Shown: positions 13,800-27,488, numbered from the stretch's first letter. The stretch is DNA of 64,000 nt from Epiperipatus broadwayi (GCA_028023455.1 JAQFVV010012674.1:248991-312990), one strand, 5' to 3'. Notes: generated by a model from the sequence alone, not told the origin. Numbers and translations: made by a program.

Positions 13800-14470
13800 A
13801 GAATACACACATGAACAGATATTTACATTTACATTCTCATCATCATCAAACTCTAATAGTTTCCATAGCCAAAACTTTTTTTTAAATAGAGCAATTACAC
13901 TTTCAGATAAGTCACATCTGAAAGAAGAAATAAATAATATTAATAGTGTTTTATTAGCAAATAGTTATAATTATAAAATTAATAAGCCTTATTTTAAGCC
14001 CAAAATGGACAAAGTAGAAAAGATAAACATTAGCTATTAGGATTTGCGATCCATATGTAAAAGAAACTATAGACAATATTAGACATATTAAAATGCTATA
14101 GTATAAATACAGTGTTTTCTACTCTTCAAAAGATCAGCAATATATTAACCACACTTAAGGATTCAATCTCTCTTGAATCTCATGGTGTTTATCAAATCTC
14201 GTGAAAATTGTAAAGCTACTTACATAGGTATGAGTAATTGTCACATCAGTGTTAGGAGATATGAGCATGCTAATGCAGTTTAACAACACTCATCATCATT
14301 AACTCTCTCACTCCATACTATATATTCAGGTCATAAAATTGATTTCTCTAGTACCGGGATCATATCCAGATGTGATAATCTCTACCAGTACAAAAATCAA
14401 GAAGCAATTGAGATACTTAAAAGGCCAGATTGTATCAACAGTTTTTAAAATCAGTGATTATGGCACCTCT
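13800..14470 (+). pseudogene. Penelope-like element, linker plus GIY-YIG endonuclease (plus)
   Basis: Second PLE family. Reading across frame changes, the plus strand gives FSDKSHLKEEINNINSVLLANSY (about 13,895-13,965) and then RICDPYVKETIDNIRHIK, the usual PLE connector. Next is the endonuclease signature HGVYQISRENCKATYIGMSN at about 14,180-14,240, followed by VRRYEHANA. The end reads LHTIYSGHKIDFSS and YKNQEAIEILKRPDCIN (about 14,308-14,450), a typical GIY-YIG C-terminal helix. GIY and YIG halves, the YEH histidine and the GHKIDF motif are all visible. Stops and frameshifts near 14,038, 14,200 and 14,280 show that it is inactive. The RT that should precede it is absent. Confidence 0.8.
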
Positions 14471-14854
14471 ACAACCATCTTGAGTGTAAATTTGATTGCC
14501 TATTTCTTATATTGTTGTAATATGATATGTTTTTATAATAAAGGTAAATACCAATTTTTATGTTTTCAGTTTAGTTTGGATTATGTATTTTATCACATTT
14601 GTTAAATATTTATTACAGAACCAATTAAATGTTTCTCAGCTACACAGCTTATGGACATTTTTGTTTTTTGGGAATATATTGCATCTGGTTTATATTCTCT
14701 ATACTTATTTTATATTATATATATAGAAAATGTGGAAATTTTCCATATTGGGGTTAGAGTAGCTAAAGATATTTTATGGTTTTTAGTGGGCTGCAAGACC
14801 AAATCTTACAATATATTAAGTTTACTAATGTTGCAGGCTAAATTAGTTTGGATG

Positions 14855-15035
14855 TAATCATTAAAACCAGTCAACATTTAGACAATCACAATATTAATAA
14901 CAATCAATAATTTCAAACCATTGTCAAGGCAACTTTTTTTTTTGTGTTAAAAGGAGGTTCTCTTGACAACTGTTTGAAATTGTTGATTGTTATATATACT
15001 GGAATTTTCTAACTTTGACTAGTTTTTAATGATTA
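14855..15035. repeat. Imperfect inverted repeat (fold-back), ~85-bp arms
   Basis: The left arm (about 14,856-14,952) and right arm (about 14,950-15,033) are imperfect reverse complements. The outer ends are GTAATCATTAAAA and TTTTTAATGATTAC, with shared inner blocks such as ACAATCAATAATTTCAAAC and its complement. It looks like a small fold-back element next to the PLE relic. No coding content. Confidence 0.7.
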
Positions 15036-18000
15036 CTTATAAACTCATTTGGCTTTGTACATTATTACATTTATTATATATTGTAACCAAAAAGAAAGAG
15101 AGGAGAGGGAAAGAGAGGGGTGAAAGAAAAAAAAGGAAAAGAAGAGAGAAAACAGAAATGAAATGCAAGGAATATAAGAAGTAATAAGGAATATAGTAGA
15201 AGAAGAAATGAAATGTTTTTTGAAATGGATGAAATGATACATAGTGGATAAAGATGAAAGGAGAAGAAGATATGAAATACATGATTTGAAATTGATGAGA
15301 TAATAGCAGAGATGTGGAGGAGAGATGATAAATGATATACAAGAAATGAAATAAAATGGGAGGAAATGAGAGACTCTTAATGACTCAGTTCAGTGGGGTT
15401 ACAATAAATTTAAAGAAAAGAGATGCTGATTCAGAGATATACAATCCAATACTAGTGCAGTTATAACTATTATGGCATATTAATAATCTACTACTAAACT
15501 ATACAAAAAATTATTTTAAATCATTAACTATTAATTTATTAGAATAGTTCTATCAACAGATCACACACACTCTGAATAAGAATAAATAATACTTTAATTG
15601 GAAAATATTATCTTTCTGAATTATATCTTACAAGACAACAAGAGTAAATAACCTCAGGGATAATAAAACTAAAACACTTGTGCAAAAAATAAAGTTTAAG
15701 TTGCCTATAAAATAATTGCTGGGTGAATAAAACAAATGAGTGATATCTTGGCTGATCATAAAATAACTATCTTATATTCAATCTCAGAATAATAAACAAA
15801 ACAAATATTAATTTACCAATTTAATGAATCATTTTAAATTTGAACTAATAATGGCCTATTATTCAATACATTACTCGAACAAAGAAAATGGCAAGGGTAC
15901 TTTTTATGCCTTTCCCATACTCACAGACAACCTACTCAAGACCTCAAATACAGATGGATTAATATACTTCGGACACATAAGGTTTAAGATAATGATAAAC
16001 AATGGGAAGTTAATATAGATAATGTGCAGTTTTTAAAATAATATGAGAAGATATACTGATAATTTAAAAAATAAACCTTTAACTAAATATTTAACTAAGT
16101 ATCTGCTATAAGGCAATTATCTGTTGTTGTTATTCAATATGAGAATGACTTACTTTAGCATGACTTTATCATTTTAAAACTAATATCAAATATATTTAAT
16201 TAAATTTATAATACATTTGTTAACTTTTATATTGAAGATTTTAATAAAGTTTAGAAATTTAAGATTTTGTCAACTTGGAACCCAAGACAATAATATTTTC
16301 ATATAAAAGCAAAACGAACAAAAACAAAACTTTTGAAATAATAATAATTCAGTTTATTAAAAACAGCAACAATAACAAAAATGTTTATAATTTAAATGGA
16401 TACAAACATTGCCAATATAGTGCTGGGACCTAATGCAAGTATTTTGACTTAAAAAACAACAACAACTTTACATGGTTTATATTAAGATACATTTTTTTAG
16501 TTACTGTTTTTGACTATCCCTCTTAGAACTGCTTTACCTTGTTTATTCTGATAAAAAAATTAATAAAATACTAGTTATACATAATAGTAGTCAAGGGCTA
16601 TTCAATATTGAGTTTAAATCTCTGTTAAACAATTAGAGATTTTTAATTCTTTGAACTTTAATTACAATGTCTCTATTTAACAAGCCCCCTTCTAATTTTT
16701 AATTAAAATAATTCATCACTATGGTGTCATCTAGTAATCAGAATAACACACACAACTAAGTTTGTATTTGAAATCTTCAGCTTAACTTTATAATCCTGAG
16801 ATCAACAAACGCTTAGCTAGAATAAGTATAGTCAGCATATTTTTTGAAAATATCATCACTAGTTACACTGACATAACTAATATTATAGCTAGTGATATAT
16901 TTAAATTAGACCAAGCTAATCTTAAAATAAAACGAAGTTAAGTTTATGGGGAATTCATTCATAGAGATCAATTATACTCTTTTAAATAAGTTTAGTCCAC
17001 ATAAAAACTATTACCCTCAATGTTTTAAAATTATAAGATGCAAAAAACTTACAAATCCAGCGGCAAAATTGTGGCTGAAAATATTAACATTAGTATGTGT
17101 GAATTGCCACTTATACAATATGCATATATTTGACATACTTAAAAAAAATAGAACTTATTGTTGGTTAGCTTGTTGATGAAAAAACTATCAGGTCAACACA
17201 ATACAAACATTGATATACCTACCTATAACATTAAAATAAATAGCTATTACTACCTGAAGAAACAAATTTCCTCAAAGACATATCTTGTCATCACTAATCT
17301 AGAACAAATGCAACATCACCTACTGTGGTGGAACTAGCATTAAGTTATCATAAATGATAGGCTAAAGATATCAGAACATATAGGCTCCTCAGAGCTGGAA
17401 AAAAATGTGTTGGCTTTCAAAAATATGTAACTTTGAGGCAAAACTAAGATGTCTGGATCTCATCCATAGTACATCTGGGACTAGAAAAGAGATACCAAAA
17501 AAAGCATGATGCTCTCTCATGGGATTTCCAATGCTTACAAATGTAATCATCGTCACTACAAAATATAATATAATAACCCTCTTTTGGGTAAAAGCACTAT
17601 CAAATCATGAAAATAAAATATAATAAGGATTAAGGATTTTATCTACTTCATAAGGCGTATTCAAAATTATTAACTAAGCCTAACTCTGAGGCTAACAATT
17701 ACAAACTAATAGCAAAATATATACTTCACCCAAATTAACTGTGTTATTCCTATTAAGTTTAAAATACAAAAAATGTATATTCAATGTAAGAACCAACAAA
17801 GCAAACTGTGAAGTGACTACTATGAGAAATACTTTGAAATTAAATGTGTATAAAATTCTAGGCAAGGCACAATGCACACATAATAAAATATTCAATAACT
17901 AGTGGACATTTGATTGCAAATTAAATATGAAAATATTATTTCTCAATGCATACAAAAGTATTTGCAATTATTAGTCATGTAATATTCATAAAACAAATGA

Positions 18001-18639
18001 ATGGAAACTCTCTGAGAAAATTCTTTGGCAAATTTAAAAATGACATTCCTCACAATAAACTAAGACTTTGATTTTTAATTCTCTGAAAATGAATTATCAT
18101 ATAAACTAACTTGTGAAGTGCTTAATAAATATAATAATAAAATGTAGCTGAAAAATGGCAAATATTTGCTCATTCTAATACACCCATTACTTTAAAATTA
18201 CAACTTTAGTTTACCTGAAATATCTATGCAAAAAAAAACTGTTACCCAAAATATCCAGCATAAATATTTTTATGATTTTATTTTTTGAAACCAATAAAAT
18301 AAACAAATAGAAAATGATAATACAATAACTTAAGTTTATCTTTCAGCTCTATAATGGTTTTCCCTTTAAATATGTATATAAATTCTTCAAGCTAATTTAT
18401 TTATCCAAGTTTGAAACTTCAATTACAACACTTGTAAAAACATGGCAATGATTTTCAAATGAAAATGTTCAATAGTTTCTTAAGAATACATTCATTAAAA
18501 AAAACACGATTTAAAATACTTAAATAATAAAACTAAGCCAGCATAAAAAAAATTCTTAAGCTGAGCACATTTTTTTATTTATAGGATCCTGGGTTCAAAA
18601 TGCATATAATAATACAAATATATATATATATATATATTA

Positions 18640-20815
18640 TACCGGATACTCAATCTATTCTGAAACCGAGGGCGCCACCAGACCACTACGTGTCTGGAAA
18701 ATTTGTTTACTGTAATCAGAATAGATGATGATGATGGTTTGTGCCGACTAGACTCAGGGAGAAACAAGAGATCTTAAATTGTTTAGACAATTGAGACAAA
18801 AGCACAAAGACAAACATCAGCCAAATTAAGTTAAACATATTTCATAAATTTTATTATGAGAAAATAAATTATTAAATATAAGTTTATGACATAATAAATG
18901 TGAGTTAACTCAGGGGTGTACCAGACATACTAAAGGCAAAGCTATGACAGACTGACTGATCTTCTAATAAACAAATTTAAAAGGGAGGAAGCAAATTTCA
19001 TTCAGCAGAGGATTCTCCTAAACATTGGTTTTCACTTTCAGATATTTAAATCATATGCCCCTGAAATAGATCAAAGAACCCAGTTCCGATGAGCTTTCCG
19101 AGATCTAAGCATGGTCAGATCTCGAATGTCCTTATATCGGTATGAAATGCACCAATTACTACGTTTAAAATAACGGTGATTGATCCATCTCAAGAACAAC
19201 CGACAAACATGACTGAAAGGAAGAAAACAATAAAAAAAACTGGTGAATCCCAGCCAAACGATTGGCGAAAATTATTTTAAAATTAATAAGAAAAGGTCTC
19301 AATAGGAGAAAGCAAATAATTAGAAAAAACAGTTCCATCTGCCCCAGCAATTAAAGAAAAGAAAATGAATTACAAACAAATTCTGAGTACATGCTCTGAT
19401 AAATTTAAAGCATATGTAATAAATACAAAAATAAATCTATCGGAGAGTGCACATGAGTATGAGAATATTAAAAGTTGTAAACACTTTAGCAGAACGGAAG
19501 TATCGCTCACCTGTAATTTAAGAAAGGACAAATTTTATCTTGCTGCTGATGACTTATAAAATTACAAAGAAAAACATAATTCTAATTTCCACGTTTAGAG
19601 ATCTTAGAACGAAATCTCCACCTGCGAAAATCAGACAATAAAGCCATCAGCCAAAAGATTTTGGAGGTTTAGCAAGAGGGCAAACATAGAGTATAAAATT
19701 AATTAATTATTAATTACTAAATAATTACAGGTAAGCATTTTAAAAGCATGACTGCCAAAGCATTTATAAAAATCTTACATAAAATAGAAAACTCACTCGT
19801 CACTCTCCAATAAACAAAATGGAAAGCAAATTAGAATCTTAAAACTAAGATTCTAAGACACACTATAAAATATTGAAAAACACAGCAAATATTAAATATG
19901 GGATATATTGATTTAAGAATACATATTTGTGGTTAGATTGAGTGGAGATTTAATGAGAACTAATTTACTCTGGGAAGAATAAAAATGAAAATAGTTAGCT
20001 TTCGGTAAAAGCAATGTTCACGTAGAGTGCGCACTTTTACTTAAGTTCATTTTCAGGTTCTTGAAGCAGCAAAGTAGATGTAGAGAGGTTCCGGTTTCTT
20101 TTAGGTGTTCAAGGCATTACTAGAGCAAACTTGGAAGTCAGGGATCCGCCTTTTGTGGAGTTAGCAAGCCATTTGGGTGGTGATAACAAGTATAGAATTT
20201 TTTCATTTTTGCAAGTGAAAGTTTTTAATAACAGCTGATGTCCTTTAATTAAGAAATTTAAATGTCTGTGCTGCTATAACTTTCACCTGAGAAAACCACT
20301 TGTCTATCTCACAAAAATGGATTAACTGACACTCCAAATTTTCAGGGCTATTTATACGATGCTCCATTTCCCGCGAAACACTTTCCTTGTTGTTCAATTT
20401 CTTTGCCTTAGGCAGGGCAAATATTAATCTCCCGCTCAATCTATCTAGGAATTCTACCCAGGGTTTATTGAAATGAAAACAACAACATAAAAATCAAATC
20501 TCCACGATCAAAATTGTTTACAATAATTAAAATAAAAGCAACAGGAATGCAATTAGCTATCCAGCTTGTTTTTAAATCAAATGGATTTAAAAACAGGCGG
20601 TATATGAAAATTATTTTAAAATAAATCGATAAATATTTTTTAAAAAAAAATCCGTTTTACACATAAATGCGTGTGTATTTTGATATACGCATTCTGTTTA
20701 AATAATAATGAAATTTAAACCTTACATTTAATGAAACTTAAAAGCTTAGTAAATTTCTTTTTTTCGATAACACAATTGAATCGGATTTCAATCAGGTTCA
20801 ATATATATATATATA
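18640..20815. mobile_element. 2.2-kb insertion in family A copy 1, unidentified
   Basis: The sequence between 18,640 and 20,815 has no counterpart in the inverted copy, where the flanks meet at 39,205-39,220. Both edges are short (TA)n runs (18,619-18,640 and 20,800-20,819). The insert is less AT-skewed than its surroundings and contains CpGs, for example around 18,660-18,700, 20,080-20,180 and 20,360-20,440. A hairpin (CCAGAC-CACTACGT-GTCTGG) lies at about 18,676-18,695. Short open frames at 18,579-18,767, 19,365-19,559 and 20,245-20,439 show no known motif. It could be a non-autonomous transposon or old host sequence. Confidence 0.5.
19075..19150 (+). pseudogene. Weak 5S rRNA-like or 5S-derived SINE relic
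   Basis: The stretch includes TTTCCGAGATCTAAGCATGGTC followed by about 20 further bases with spacing like the internal control region of eukaryotic 5S rRNA (box A AAGCTAAGC, then the GTACTTGGATGG region). Several positions differ and the rest of the gene is not visible. This is a by-eye resemblance that could be chance. Confidence 0.2.
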
Positions 20816-21326
20816 TATTTATTTTTATTTCTTTATCCTCTTTTAAGAAAACACATTTTTAAAATACAGTTTTTTTTCTTTAAAATATTTTTTTTCATAA
20901 TAATATTTCAAGATGTGTTTTTATTTTAAAACCAATTTCCTTTTATTACTTTTAAACATAAGAATAGATTTTTTTATTATTCAAGATGTTCCACAGTTTA
21001 TAAGCTACAATTAATGTCATAAAATTACTTATAAATACTGACAAATATAACCATTTACTATGTACTTGACTAATATAAGTTCATTACTGATCATTGCAGA
21101 TTACTTTGAAGTTTTGTTTCTGAATAATTTTCTTTTATTACTAAGTCAAATACGAGTTATCATTTTAAATACGTATTTTTATATGTTTGCATTTAGCTAA
21201 ACAAATCATTTCCATTTATGCCAAGGTATAAATATTTTTTTTTTAAAAATTAATCATTCTTTATTAGTTCATGTTACACAAATGTATCTTCATTATAATG
21301 TTTTGAACTTTACAATGTTTTTTTTA

Positions 21327-21330
<4 letters not shown>

Positions 21331-21415
<85 letters not shown>
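21331..21415. repeat. (TA)n microsatellite
   Basis: About 42 uninterrupted TA units inside family A copy 1; the equivalent site in the inverted copy (near 38,650) lacks the expansion. Confidence 0.95.
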
Positions 21416-21420
<5 letters not shown>

Positions 21421-21743
21421 AAGTGTAAATACTCTAGATTTTATTTACTTTAATTTATGATAAAAAAAATAAAGTATTTTCTTTCAACACTTTATAAAAA
21501 TAACTATTAAAATAAAATGTTAATATTTCTGATTAAATAGTTAATAAAATGTTAATAATTCTAATTAAATAATTTAAGGCTTTCTATAATCTATTATAAT
21601 AATATCCTCTAAAAAATAAAAATATTAAAATATTACTAATATACATTAAATCTAATAAGTAATTTCTACATGATATGAGGGGGTAATTAAAAAGGGGATT
21701 TAAATTATAACAATAGTAATAAATGAATGAAAGAACATGGAGG

Positions 21744-21747
<4 letters not shown>

Positions 21748-21832
<85 letters not shown>
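21748..21832. repeat. (TA)n microsatellite
   Basis: About 42 TA units, again an expansion private to this copy of family A. Confidence 0.95.
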
Positions 21833-21834
<2 letters not shown>

Positions 21835-23254
21835 ATCTTTAATTTAATAGGATATATATTATGTATCCTCAAGCTACAGTAGTTTAATGCAATTAAATGT
21901 TTAGCCATATAAATTATTAACAATATACACTTTTATTTAACTTTCAAATAAGGAAAAACAAACAGTCCAAGATGTATATGAGATAAGAGACAGTAACTTT
22001 TCTTTAAACATTTTTTACTATAATTTTAATGTTTCAATTAGAATTTAAATGTCAGGAAACTGATTACATTTTAAGTTCAGCAGTTCATGTCTACAAGATG
22101 ATTTCAAATAATTGTTTTAAAACATACTTTTATTTTTTTTAGAAAATATAAAGTTTTAGGAAACTTACTTTTTATTAAAGAAATTTTAAGATCCAGGACA
22201 GGTAGAATTAAAAATAAAATCAGCCCTTGAATGACAACTGGATCTCTGTTTTATATCTGATAATTATTTATCCACCCACAACTCATTTGAAAACCAATAA
22301 AAATATTTTTATTAAATTTTAATATTCTTGACAGATCCCACTGTGGAATAGATCTATTAACGTAATCAATATAATTTTTCTAAATCATGTGACTCACAAC
22401 TGCAAAGTCAAAAATTCATTGTTAACAAATATTATGCACCATTTTTTAATGATAATATTTTTATAAAACACAATAACAATAAATATAAAATTCAGAGCTA
22501 TCCCCCTTTATTACTTTTAAATATTTAACTTTAATAACTATATCCATACATTTGTTTTATTATTATTAATTGTAAAAAATATTGGAATTAAATTATTTTT
22601 AATTTTTATGTTTACATGCATCTTGCAGGCCCACATATTCTCACATACTGGTAATATGAATGCATATTAAATGATTAAAAGTTATTTTTTAAAACTTCAG
22701 CAATACAAATATTAATAAATATTTAATTCAAAATAATTTTATAAGTGAAATGCTAAACAAAATTGAATGTAATAAATATTATTACTGTTTTAATTAAAAT
22801 TTACAGATTATTTTTTTAAATTTATTATTATTTATTCCAACTTATTTATAATATCTAATTATTATCATTTAGACATTAAAATGAATTATACAGTAGTTAT
22901 TTTAAAATACATTTAATTTTATTTATCAATTCCCAACTATTTCTGATATTACTTTTACTTCAAATTATTATCTAACATCTCTTAACAAAACAACTCATAT
23001 ATTTTTTAAAAAAATATTTAGAGATAATTCCATAAACATTTGATAACTATAATAATCCTACATAAGACTAATCTATTTTATTTATTAACTAAGTTAATTT
23101 CCAATTTTATCATCATTATTTTTTTTTACAAATCAGAAAATTTCAACCAGAGATAACCCTGGGCACTTATTGGAAAATATATATATATATATATTGAATT
23201 ATTGGAAAATATATATAAGTGAGATCGGAATATAAAAAAAAAAATATATATATA

Positions 23255-24965
23255 TATATATTGAATAAACCGCCTCTTCTGAACAATAAAATACCACTTA
23301 AAATTTACTAATTAAGCTATGGGAAACAACAACAACCATCGACAAAAAATATTAATTAATATTTTATTATACATTGTCCTCCTAAACTTCCTTTCCAGAA
23401 AGTGGTTGGTTTTCAGGTAAAGTATCAACTATTATCAGTAACGAACTACCAATAACAACCAACACTCGACTACCAAATATACACCGACCAAATAAACACT
23501 TTATTTTTAGTTTTTAAAGATGAAAGAAAATCCCTTAGGTGCCAGCTTATTACATTAGAATTAGCATGTCTATCTGATCAGCATAATTTGGTACCTGAGA
23601 AATCCCTGCTAAATCAATCGGTTTCCAACCACCTACTAACAGGCAAAAAAAATGTATCTTAAATGACCCTCTAAACTATTACTACTTTTTAAAAAAAAAA
23701 CTAAAATAATTTCCCGAACCATTCAAAGTACTACTTCAGTCCTTTAAAACCATAATAATAATATTATACTGACTGCCAAAACATTTATATCTTTAACTTA
23801 GCGAATCTTTTCTGAAATATTATTATCACTAATTAGATTTTTCCCCTACTTTTATTAAGAAAAATAAATATTTATTCTTACCTGCACATATCAAAATAAT
23901 GAAACACACAAACTTCTTTTTTAAAGATTAAAATAGAGCATTTTAATATATTACTTTAGCAAATAAATTATACACATTACATTATATTTTATTTATCTTT
24001 TTTTTTTAAAAAAAATCAAATCACACATACATGCATGCCATTGTTTCAAAAACATTATTTAATAATAGAAGCTGATTTTACTTATTTTTATTATTGAAAA
24101 TATTATTTTTTGAAGTTTAAAGATTTTTCTTCTTTTTAAGTTTAATTCATTAAGTTCAAAGTTCTTTTAATAAAGTCTATCTTTTATTTTAAGAAGAAAT
24201 TGGGAATGTTAAGATATCAAAGTCTAATAATTACCTAGGATTTTTTTAATATGACGGAAACAGCATAATGGGATTATTATTTAACTCATCGACAACCGGT
24301 AAATGATTCCTCCATAGATCCTGTGACATGGTATGATTTTTCTTGCTGGTTTGGCACACCCACACTCCATTGTTCATTTAGACTACTTAAACATGATCAC
24401 TTTTTGAATTAATTGCAGGTCTTAAATGCATTGAGCAGTTTTGTTCAACTGCACACCATATTGGTTTTAACAATGCAACATTTTTTTGATATATTACTTC
24501 AAGAAATATTTTATTGAAATGGGAAAGTTGACCCAGAATGATCAAAAGTTGAGATATTTATACTGTTTTAAACAATGGAAAACATTATTAGCAGCAGCGA
24601 CTTTAGTCTCGTGAAATAAAATCAGATTTTGCTTCTATTTTTATTAAAAATTACATACACATATGCACATATATTTAGTTATTTTATTATAAGATAAAAA
24701 AAATGTCTTTATCATTTTATTATAAATTCATTTAAAGAATATTAAATTATTTTTTATTACAATACTTTTTTTCCTCTTTTAAACAAAAAAATCTTATTAT
24801 TTTAAACACTGTTTACAGTTTATTATATTTAATAACAAATTCCCCCTACTCCCTGCTCTTTAGTTTTTACATTTTATTCTCTCAATTTTAAATTTTTATA
24901 TTTTAAAACATGGCACTCATAAAATTAATTAAATATCAATGTACTTCGGTACATTATCTCCGTGC
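23255..24965 (+). repeat. Non-coding repeat family B, copy 1
   Basis: Direct copy of 25,975-28,605. Shared blocks include TCTTCTGAACAATAAA at the start, CCTCCTAAACTTCC..TTCCAGAAAGT, CATGCATGCCATTGTTTCAAA, CATGGTATGATTTTT..TGGTTTGGCA and AAACATGG.ACTCATA near the end. The offset is about 2.72 kb before 24,660 and about 3.68 kb after it, because copy 2 has an insertion there. No open frame of note. Confidence 0.85.
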
Positions 24966-25520
24966 CTCCTCTGAAACTAAAATATCATTCTGAGCATTTT
25001 AGTTTTCCCAGAATGTAAACCTATAAACAATCTAGTTTTATTTATTTTAACATTTGTTTAACTGTACAGGTGTGTTCTTATTTATTCACTATAATTTTCA
25101 TCCCAGTATAATTCTATTCTATAATCGATCAGGTGGCTCTTTCTTTCTATCCAATCTATCTAGCATTATTTTAACCAAACACACACACACACACACACAA
25201 AAAAAAAACATTTTAAATTTCCAAACGTATATATAGCCAACTTCCACCCTCTTAGTTCTAATTGTACACCTCATGTTTATCTATCTTCCTCATTTGGAGT
25301 GTGTTTTATTTTATCTATCTTAAAAAAATACGTTTCTATGTTCTAACATCCACAAAAATCAACTTTTTATCATACACCAAAGCTAGCCAGTTCAGAAAAA
25401 AGAATACAAGTACTAACAATACATTTCTTAAACTTATCTTCAACAAATATTTTCTATATCAACAATGGTCAACTTTGACCCACCATCTAAACAACTAACT
25501 ACATTTCAAGTTGTTTATTC
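24966..25520. other. AT-rich spacer with a (CA)n tract
   Basis: No gene recognised. A (CA)n run lies at about 25,182-25,199. Open frames at 25,054-25,236 and 25,262-25,498 are low-complexity and carry no motif. Confidence 0.5.
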
Positions 25521-25529
25521 TATTTAAAC

Positions 25530-25960
25530 AACCAATTTCAAGCCATGTAGATTTGCCAAATGATTTCCCAACTATGTTTTATAGTAATCCTATCACTTGC
25601 TACAACAATTTTCAAGCTCGTTTAAATCTCTACATCAATGTCCAATTGTCCTTTACATTGGTCCTATGTTAATGTGCCAAATGACCATTCAACTATGGTC
25701 CTATCACTTAACTAAATTTTGGGCCATGTTACTGCACCTATTAAATGGCCAACAATCTATGTTAAGGTGCTGAATGCTCTTCTAAACTACAACTTCTATC
25801 AGTTACTCCACTTTAAACATCAAATTTCAGGCCATGTTACTGCACCTAATAAACGTCCAACTATCTACGTTAATGTGCCGTATGCCCCTCCAAACTACAA
25901 CTTCTATCGGTTCTTCCACTCAAAGCATCTAGTTCTTGGGCCATGCTGATGCACAAAAAG
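25530..25960 (+). repeat. Minisatellite, ~110-bp unit
   Basis: Two clear units (25,720-25,830 and 25,831-25,940) share GCCATGTTACTGCACCTA, then CTACGTTAATGTGC-like and AAACTACAACTTCTATC blocks. A partial third unit starts at about 25,941 (GCCATGCTGATGCAC), and degraded units precede them (GTTAATGTGCCAAATGACC near 25,668, CAAGCCATGTAGATTTGCC near 25,540). The 76-aa open frame at 25,719-25,949 simply reads two units in phase. Confidence 0.8.
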
Positions 25961-27447
25961 AACCAGTTCTGCACCAAATGACCCCTCTGCCTTTTCTGAA
26001 CAATAAACTACCACTGAAAATTTACTAGTTAAACTACAGAAAACAACAACAACTATCGACAAAAAAATATTAATTAATATTTTATTATACTTTGTCCTCC
26101 TAAACTTCCCTTCCAGAAAGTAATTTGTTTTCAGGTAAAGTGTCAACTATCATCAGTAGTGAACTACCAATAACACACAACACACGACTACCAAATAAAC
26201 ATCGACCAAATAAACACTGTATTTTTATTTTTTAAAGAAGAAAGAAAAATATCTCTTAGGTGCCAGCTTAGAATTAGTATGTCTATCTGATTAGCATAAT
26301 TTGGTACCTGAAAAATCCCCACTAGCTCAATCGGTTTCCAACCACCCACTAATAGACAAATAAAAGATATCTTAAATGCCCCTCTAAACTATTACTACTT
26401 TTTTAAAAAAACTAAAATAATTTCCCGTACCATTCAAAATACTACTTTGGTCCTTTAAAACCATAATAATAATATTATACTGACTGCCAAAACATTTATA
26501 TTTTTAACTTAGCAAATCTTTCCTGAAATACTATTATCACTAATTAGATTTTTCCCCTCCTACTTTTATTAAGAAAAATAAATATTTATACTTACCCACA
26601 TGTATCAAAATAAACATAAATATTTTAAGAAAAATAATTTAAGTGTTTTTTTTTTTTTATATTTAAAATAAATTAGTCATTTTATCTTATAATGAAACAC
26701 ACACACAATTTTTTTTTAAGATTAAAATAAAGCATTTTAATATATTACTTTAGCAAATAAATTATACACATTACATCATATTTTATTTCTTTTTTTTTAT
26801 AAAAAAAATTAAATCATGTGTACATGCATGCCATTGTTTCAAAAATATTATTTAATAATAGAAGCTGATTTTACTTATTTTTTATTATTGCAAATATAAT
26901 CTTTTGAAATTTAAAGTTTATTCTTTTTTTAAGTTTAATTCATAAAGGTCAAAGTTCTTTTAATAATGTCTATCTTTTATTTTAAGAAGAAATCGGGAAT
27001 GTTAAGATATCAAAGTCAAATAATTACCTAGGATTTTTTAATACGATGGAAACAGCATAATGTAATTATTTATTAACTCATTTGATGACTGGTAAGTGAT
27101 TCTTCCATAGATCCTGTGACATGGTATGATTTTTTGTGGCTGGTTTGGCATACCCACACTCCATTGTTCATTTAGTCTATTTAAACATGATCACTTTCCG
27201 AAGTAATTGCAGGTCTTAAATGTGTAGAGCAGCTTTGGTCAACTGCACACCACATTGGTTTTAACAATGCAACATTTTTTTGAGATATTACTTCAAGAAA
27301 TATTTTATTAAAATGAGAAAATCAGACCCAGATTGATCATAAGTTGAAATAGTTATACAGTTTTAAACAATGGAAAACTTTATTAGCTGCAGCATCTTTA
27401 GTCTTGTGAAATAAAATCAGCTTTTGCTTCTATTTTTATTAAAAATT

Positions 27448-27488
<41 letters not shown>

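Larger units (their letters stand above)
15040..23190 (-). repeat. Long non-coding repeat family A, copy 1 (inverted), split by a 2.2-kb insertion
   Basis: The reverse complement of this stretch follows 37,036-42,905 for its whole length. Matched landmarks include the TTTGCTTTGTTGGTTCGAAC block (17,780-17,810 against 40,221-40,250), AGACTCTTAATGACTCA (about 15,372 against 42,565), and the TTTAGCCATAT/ATATGGCTAAAC block (about 21,905 against 38,335). The left end, 15,060-15,360, is a purine-rich tract equivalent to the pyrimidine-rich tract of the other copies. Coordinate sums jump by about 2.2 kb between 18,600 and 20,815, marking an insertion. There is no open frame of note in the repeat. 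Its nature is unknown; a large LTR is one possibility (see the 57-63 kb entries). Confidence 0.8.

Noticed and set aside
18660-18690. TGGTGGCGCCC on the minus strand as a retroelement PBS
   Set aside because: No LTR end next to it and no paired LTR in the insertion.
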